From contig CAXUKO010000027.1 in assembly GCA_964251665.1 (NCBI GenBank), positions 1-57,528 on the forward strand: a stretch of DNA of 57,528 nt, read 5' to 3'. The position numbers were made by a program, and so were the translations under genes. Of this stretch, positions 53,285 to 57,528 are shown piece after piece. This DNA comes from JBBQLG01 sp964251665. Lineage in GTDB: Bacteria; Bacteroidota; Bacteroidia; Cytophagales; Spirosomataceae. Positions within the stretch are counted from its first letter, which is position 1, and every line of letters starts with the position of its first letter. The notes under the pieces are model-generated. The model had not been told where the DNA came from. It was given only the letters and a program-made list of their open reading frames with translations, and ran no database searches.

Positions 53285-54283
53285 TTATAGAACGTAACGG
53301 CTTGTAATGGCATGGAAGGCCCGCTCGTCGTGTTGATACCTCGCTGGCATAGTCAGGCCACTTTCAGCATTAAATAACGCGTGGTTAACCCCGTTGTATA
53401 GCAGCCAGGCGTTTGGCTCACTGTCTAACAGCCGTTCCTCCTGCTCCATGCGTTCAATGGCCGCCGTTATCAACTTCTTTGGAATGCCTGTTTTATGAAT
53501 TACTTTGGCGGCTTCCTCCACATCTGTAATGCGCGTATCCTGCATCAACTTAAACACGTCGAGTGTGGGGCTTTCGCAATGCTGTGCATACCGTACGAAG
53601 TCGCTCAAGAACTCCGCTAAGAACGCTTGAAACCCTTCCAAATCAATGCCTCGGTGGGTAAAAATGCGCTGGTACTCCTTCGTTAACTCCTCTTGCTCGG
53701 TTACCCATTCAAGGCCTTTCACATTGGCATTTTCAGGCTGTTTGCCCGTGACCAACCAATTCAGGTACTCGTCTAAGCTAACAAACTCATCGGCCCAGCC
53801 CATCATGCCATTTGAACAGATCAGCCGATAGAAGGCTACCCGTACTTTCTGCTGCCGTACCCGCTTCATTTCTGTTCCCTGAATGGTAAACTGAGATTTA
53901 CCCGTGTATGAATTGGCAAACGTCAATTGTCGGTTAATTACATCGTTGGTTCCAATGATCGTTTCGTCGGGCAGGATCACATTGATAGCATACTCCCCGC
54001 TGTGATTATACCGGATGTGTACGGGTTGATCCTCGCCCATAACCTGCGTAACGGCATCGCGTAACGTTGAATTCGGTACAAGTGAGTAACCCGCTGATTG
54101 TACGGCATAAATGTGTTTATCACCATTGGGCTTGTCTCCCACAATAATCCGTTGCCGATCAGATGGAATCATTTGGTATGGCTCCTGAATGACTTGTGCG
54201 ACAGGTACAGACGAAACCGGAAAGCAGATAGTTTCCCAATTGGTCGTTGTTAATAAGCGGTTGTTGTTGCTGGCCTTTCTCAT
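53285..54283 (-). CDS. DUF932 (phage/plasmid) family protein
   Basis: 332 residues from the ATG at 54283; the longer reading frame begins with a TTG, which I reject. The region about 90-250 has features of the DUF932/TIGR03299 family (RLICSNGMMGWADEFVSL, then EFLSDFVRYAQHCESP). Such proteins are common on plasmids and phages of Bacteroidetes; their function is unknown. Stem-loop and motif copy 9 follow the stop. Confidence 0.72.
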   Translation of the reverse strand: MRKASNNNRLLTTTNWETICFPVSSVPVAQVIQEPYQMIPSDRQRIIVGDKPNGDKHIYAVQSAGYSLVPNSTLRDAVTQVMGEDQPVHIRYNHSGEYAINVILPDETIIGTNDVINRQLTFANSYTGKSQFTIQGTEMKRVRQQKVRVAFYRLICSNGMMGWADEFVSLDEYLNWLVTGKQPENANVKGLEWVTEQEELTKEYQRIFTHRGIDLEGFQAFLAEFLSDFVRYAQHCESPTLDVFKLMQDTRITDVEEAAKVIHKTGIPKKLITAAIERMEQEERLLDSEPNAWLLYNGVNHALFNAESGLTMPARYQHDERAFHAITSRYVL

Positions 54284-54429
54284 TGAATTTTTGAGTGTTT
54301 TATTAAGTGATACTGTTGCTCTTTGCAACAGCTTAACGACTCAAAATTAGTCAATCGAAAAGTAGCTTACTAATTGATAATCAGAGGGATAAATCTTTTA
54401 TTACCCAATGATTAAAAGGGTTTTATTGG

Positions 54430-54440
54430 CCCCTTTGGTT
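54430..54440 (-). repeat. 11-bp motif, copy 10
   Basis: Exact copy overlapping the stop codon of the gene at 54439 (TAA followed by CCAAAGGGG), the only such overlap. Confidence 0.8.
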
Positions 54441-55275
54441 ATTTAAATTGTTCAATATTACCCGCATCAGGCCGTTTTCGGGCATAGACATCAGGGACAG
54501 TTTGCGATGAACGAATCGTAAATTTTTTCAGGAACAACTCTACTTCCTTGTTTTGAAAGGGATGCGGCCTAAAAATTTCTTCTGTATCAACAAAAACGAC
54601 ATTTTGCTTAGTCTGCGTGATGGTTCCCAGCTTGTCACGCTTGTTATTTAGTAAGTGCTCGTTGGCACGGTCGTATTCACCATTGGGGAGTTTATATTTC
54701 CAATGGATATAGAGATACGTATAGCCTCGACGGTAGGTTGAAAATGCCAGTTCATAACTGGAAAGGTCATTCAGCACAGTAAGCCAGCCTTTTTTCTCAA
54801 TTTCAAGCTCATCGATTAACTGCTGTGTCCGGAGCGATATTCCTTTCGGTTGCTGATTTATCGCAAATTCCTCATTGAACAAGTTTAGGGGTGGGGGAGA
54901 AGCATGATCCATTTCATCAGTCAATCGAGCCTTACGAAGGTTGATCGAGTCGATTAATTGAATAAGTCGCTGTCGTTTGTCTTCCTCAGTCAAGTCCTCG
55001 TCCTTGAGTACCCAATACTTATGCTTGGAAAAAAAAGCGATTCTGACGGCTGGTGTGTCAAGGTTGACCAGTTTTACGGTCTTACAGTCGAAGTCTCGCC
55101 ACGGCTCAAATATGGCCTTCTGGCGAGCATCTATGAAGTGGATTGTAACTCCTTCCCAACTACCGTCTAAATCCCAGGCTGTCCGGTCAGGTTTTAAGGT
55201 TGTCACTTGGGTTAGTAATTGCTCGAGTTGGGCTACTCGTTGTGCGTAATCGCGTGGGGTCAGTTTTTTCGTCAT
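54439..55275 (-). CDS. hypothetical protein upstream of the DUF932 gene
   Basis: 278 residues, not recognised. It is helical and charged (N-terminal coiled-coil-like AQRVAQLEQLLTQVTTLKPD; later RQRLIQLIDSINLRKARL), with a beta-rich C-terminal half and a conserved-looking Trp/Tyr-rich segment (GYTYLYIHWKYKLP). Its start is close to the origin region, so it may be one of the first genes of the chain. Confidence 0.55.
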   Translation of the reverse strand: MTKKLTPRDYAQRVAQLEQLLTQVTTLKPDRTAWDLDGSWEGVTIHFIDARQKAIFEPWRDFDCKTVKLVNLDTPAVRIAFFSKHKYWVLKDEDLTEEDKRQRLIQLIDSINLRKARLTDEMDHASPPPLNLFNEEFAINQQPKGISLRTQQLIDELEIEKKGWLTVLNDLSSYELAFSTYRRGYTYLYIHWKYKLPNGEYDRANEHLLNNKRDKLGTITQTKQNVVFVDTEEIFRPHPFQNKEVELFLKKFTIRSSQTVPDVYARKRPDAGNIEQFK

Positions 55276-55567
55276 TGTTTTACCTCTGGGGTAAAATTAT
55301 ACTTTTATTGGCTAAAATTTTTGTCCCTTCGGTCTTTGTTTTTTTGTCTTTTTTTGTCTGTTCCATTTTTAGGTAGTTATCAACACCCTCAATGCTAAAC
55401 CGGTTGAGGAAACTAAAGTAGTAGGTAACATTTATAGTTAGTATAATATAATAGGTATAACTTTCAATAAAGCAAGTTATACTATCCTTAATCGTCTTAG
55501 AAAAGCAAGGGATGCTAACCTTGATGCTTTTAAAAAGCAAGAGATACTAACCTAAAAAAAAAGTAAG

Positions 55568-55576
55568 TTATCCACA
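55568..55576 (+). other. DnaA box
   Basis: TTATCCACA, an exact match to the DnaA consensus, embedded in the degenerate iteron copy; it implies host DnaA takes part in initiation. Confidence 0.75.
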
Positions 55577-55790
55577 CCTGTTTTTTTAAAATTGTATATT
55601 TTTACACTTGGCGAAGAAGAAAGAAAAATAAATTTATTTTTCTTTTGTATTGATAATGAGTTATTTGCTTTGAAATTTTATGAGTTTGACCTCTGCCATT
55701 GCCTAAAAAGCAAGAAATACTATCCTAAAATGATTGTTGGTTAGCTGTTCGATTTGCTGATAAAAACAGAAGGGGTTTGCTAACTGTTTT

Positions 55791-55798
55791 TATATTTG
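55791..55798 (+). promoter_or_regulatory. -7 element of the replication gene
   Basis: TATATTTG, a perfect TAnnTTTG, 37 bp before the rep ATG. No -33 element fits well at the usual spacing; a TTTG at 55776 is too close. Confidence 0.55.
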
Positions 55799-55835
55799 TG
55801 TCTCATACTGACCACTTAACAATCACTTCCAGACT

Positions 55836-56951
55836 ATGGCTGATAAGCGCAGCAACCAACTTATGCTTCCGTTTGATCTACAGTATGAGCCGGAGCATCG
55901 TCAGTTTGTCAAGCAACATTGGAACGTCACATTTGCTCGTCAGAAGAAGATGAGCGTCTTGGCTAAGCGGATAATGGCTAAAGTGGTCGATCAAATCCGG
56001 GATGATGAAATGAGTTTGCGCGAATTTTACCAGATCCGCATCCAAGACATCATTGAGGATAGTAGCGTAACTAAGGCTGGAGCCTACAATTCTGTTCAGG
56101 GAGCACTTTATGAGTTAGCTCAGGTTGTCTGGGAATTTGCCAGTCCAGACAATTCACAATATTTTTTGCTACACCTAGTTGATACCTCCAAGCAACATCG
56201 CGTTGGTTACCAGGATGGGATCATCACGATGGTTGTGAATCCTCAGTTAGCTCCCTATTTTATTCAGATTGCTCATTACACGAAGTACCAGCTCAAAAAT
56301 TACATGACACTCCGTAGCTGGTATTCTATGCGGTTTTTTGAAATTTTGTCCGCTTTCAAGGATACTGGTGAATGGATCGTATCGGTTGAGGAGTATCGCA
56401 TGCTGATGGATTGCTGGCATGAGAAGGACCAAAAGGGAAAAGTAAAGAATGACAAGCAGGGAAATCCAAAAATTAAATACCCGAACATTAACTCGCTCAT
56501 TAAATACACAATGACAGAACCGTTGGAGGAGCTGGCAGATACAGAACTGGCTTTCTCCTACGAACCTATATATGAAGAAAAGCGGACAACCAAGGGAAGA
56601 AAGCGGCTAACGGCTTTTAGGTTTAAGCTAAACAGTCTACCACGTACATCGATACCAGCCAGTTGGCTTACCAATGAAGTAGTGAGTAAAACGATTGCCA
56701 GCCTTCGGCGCTGGAAAATTTCAGATCGTAACATCGCGCTGTATCTTGAGGACATTGGAACCAAGAAAGCCAATGAATTAGTATATGAGTGGCAGATGAA
56801 GGAAAACTCTGATAAGCGTATCGACGATAAGGCAAAGTACTGCAACAAGGTTTTCGTGCTCATCGGTAAAACTGCTCAACAAAAGCTCAAGGATGAGGTC
56901 ACAGCCGCATTGAGTCGACTGAATAAAACCGCTGATCAACCGGAAGTGTAA
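55836..56951 (+). CDS. rep: replication initiator, Rep_3/RepB family
   Basis: 371 residues with the two winged-helix domains of RepA/RepB iteron-binding initiators. Marks: the NQLMLPFDLQYEPEHRQFVK start; a first domain around 40-190 with KNYMTLRSWYSMRFFEILSAF; a charged hinge (KKDQ-like, residues about 200-220, EKDQKGKVKND); and a second domain (PNINSLIKYTMTEPLEELAD, GRKRLTAFRFKL). It binds the iterons upstream. It is the only replication gene seen. Confidence 0.92.
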   Translation: MADKRSNQLMLPFDLQYEPEHRQFVKQHWNVTFARQKKMSVLAKRIMAKVVDQIRDDEMSLREFYQIRIQDIIEDSSVTKAGAYNSVQGALYELAQVVWEFASPDNSQYFLLHLVDTSKQHRVGYQDGIITMVVNPQLAPYFIQIAHYTKYQLKNYMTLRSWYSMRFFEILSAFKDTGEWIVSVEEYRMLMDCWHEKDQKGKVKNDKQGNPKIKYPNINSLIKYTMTEPLEELADTELAFSYEPIYEEKRTTKGRKRLTAFRFKLNSLPRTSIPASWLTNEVVSKTIASLRRWKISDRNIALYLEDIGTKKANELVYEWQMKENSDKRIDDKAKYCNKVFVLIGKTAQQKLKDEVTAALSRLNKTADQPEV

Positions 56952-57009
56952 GATGTGAATCAATTTTCCATAAGTTGTCGATTGGGTGTGCTGAAATAAT
57001 CATACTGTC

Positions 57010-57046
57010 AAAAAGCCGTACCAGTTGAGTCTGAGTGCGGCTTTTT
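57010..57046 (+). terminator. terminator of the replication gene
   Basis: AAAAAGCCG and CGGCTTTTT form a 9-bp stem across a 19-base loop, 58 bp after the rep stop. Confidence 0.75.
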
Positions 57047-57528
57047 GGTGCTGGTTATTGTACGGCGAAAATCACCAGTTTTCACTCTTGACAATTGCCA
57101 AATGTAATCAGTCGCATATACTGGGCAACTTCCTGAGAAACAATTTGTCAGGCTATGAAACTTGAGCAACAGATTTTGCTGTATAGTTCACCATTCACCG
57201 ACTAACAGGTATCTTTTTGTAATTGATAGAGAATGATACCTGTTTTGCAAGCAAATCCACCGTAATGCGATTGTATCAGAACTCAGTCAATTAGGGAAAA
57301 TGTAGCTACCTGCGGCAGCAAATATGCGTTTTAATCTATCTCAGGAACCTATTAGTCTATAATAATTGGCAAGTCTGCTGTTATAGACTTGATTACCAAC
57401 TATACCCGTGACCCTCAATCACGAATAAAACAAAGAAATTAGTTAGATTTCATTGAATTTGCAGGTAATACACTGAGATGGTCGGGTTTATCGGCACACA
57501 GACTTGCTTAACTTCGCAAGACTATGAA
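57047..57528. other. gene-free A/T-rich tail
   Basis: No ORF, RNA or repeat that I can support. Near the window end a small GCTT-GCGAAG-like dyad occurs beside ATGA-rich sequence; it is the only feature seen. The end of the window may be an arbitrary cut in a circular molecule. Confidence 0.5.

Larger units (their letters stand above)
55276..55835. other. A/T-rich origin of replication with iterons
   Basis: 560 bp without a supported gene. Four 22-bp iterons of the form AAAAAGCAAGNNATACTANCCT lie at 55467-55488, 55500-55521, 55532-55553 and 55705-55726; the first three are spaced 32-33 bp apart, about three helical turns. A degenerate fifth copy at 55558-55579 contains an exact DnaA box TTATCCACA (55568-55576). 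The sequence is unusually A/T-rich, apt for melting. All this lies directly upstream of the initiator gene on the same side. Confidence 0.85.

Noticed and set aside
43351..54440. Integron-type attC sites at the 11-bp motif
   Set aside because: No R'/R'' pair (RYYYAAC, GTTRRRY) fits the motif, cassettes are too uneven, and no integrase is seen.
55280..55540. 86-codon minus-strand ORF in the origin region
   Set aside because: It lies in A/T-rich sequence containing iterons; the translation (Lys, Ile, Tyr-rich) reads like non-coding sequence and the iterons explain the region.
1..57528. CRISPR arrays, tRNA or rRNA genes, IS elements
   Set aside because: No regularly spaced repeats with unique spacers, no cloverleaf-like sequence and no transposase were seen on either strand by reading.

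Overview
The window reads as a conjugative or mobilizable plasmid (or a large part of one) from a Bacteroidota bacterium. I favour the Spirosoma/Cytophagales group, but that genus-level call is an impression from protein style and mid-range GC, not a database result. The phylum call rests on the transfer genes (TraE/F/G/I/J/K/L/M/N/O of the Bacteroidetes type), on TAnnTTTG-type -7 promoter elements, and on the near absence of Shine-Dalgarno sites. No chromosomal housekeeping genes, tRNAs, rRNAs, CRISPR arrays or intact transposases were seen.

Layout. (1) 1-20 kb is a dense defence island. It holds a short-Argonaute system (membrane protein, TIR-APAZ, C-terminally short pAgo), an AAA-ATPase/RloB pair, and a type I restriction-modification locus (hsdM, yhcG, hsdS, hsdR plus accessory genes and a PIN toxin-antitoxin pair). 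Between yhcG and the TA/hsdS genes sits a ubiquitin-like conjugation operon (ubiquitin-like/E2 fusion, JAB/E1 fusion, DUF6527) that diverges from a sigma-factor / unknown / ImmA-protease module. Three genes of the island (hsdM, yhcG, PIN toxin) carry an in-frame nonsense codon near their 5' end. (2) 20-22.7 kb is a parAB partition locus with four copies of a 23-bp parS-like inverted repeat. (3) 22.2-24.1 kb holds four small reverse-strand cargo genes. (4) 24.2-35.4 kb is a type IV secretion operon, traE to traO, with three DUF4134-like pilin genes. (5) 35.5-38.9 kb holds a restriction-nuclease/ImmA-protease fusion next to a RES-domain protein, a GIY-YIG protein and a small unknown. (6) 39-43.3 kb is a mobilization module: relaxase and MobC on the minus strand, ParA-like, TraB-like and membrane proteins on the plus strand. 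I find no VirD4-type coupling protein. (7) 43.4-55.3 kb is a minus-strand chain of mostly unknown genes, including a 1702-residue methyltransferase-helicase and a DUF932 protein. (8) 55.4-57 kb is an iteron origin with a DnaA box, followed by a Rep_3/RepB-type initiator.

The most unusual signal is an 11-bp motif, AACCAAAGGGG on the minus strand. It occurs exactly ten times, always in the same orientation and only between the relaxase gene and the origin. It usually follows a stem-loop at the end of one gene and precedes the next. Two of the gaps also carry a related structured element of about 180 bp. I propose that this chain is the leading region of the plasmid and that the motif is a shared early-expression or processing signal; this is inference.

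The other candidates for undescribed biology are the RES protein with the nuclease-ImmA fusion, the sigma/unknown/ImmA module opposite the ubiquitin-like operon, and the membrane protein upstream of the TIR-APAZ/pAgo pair.
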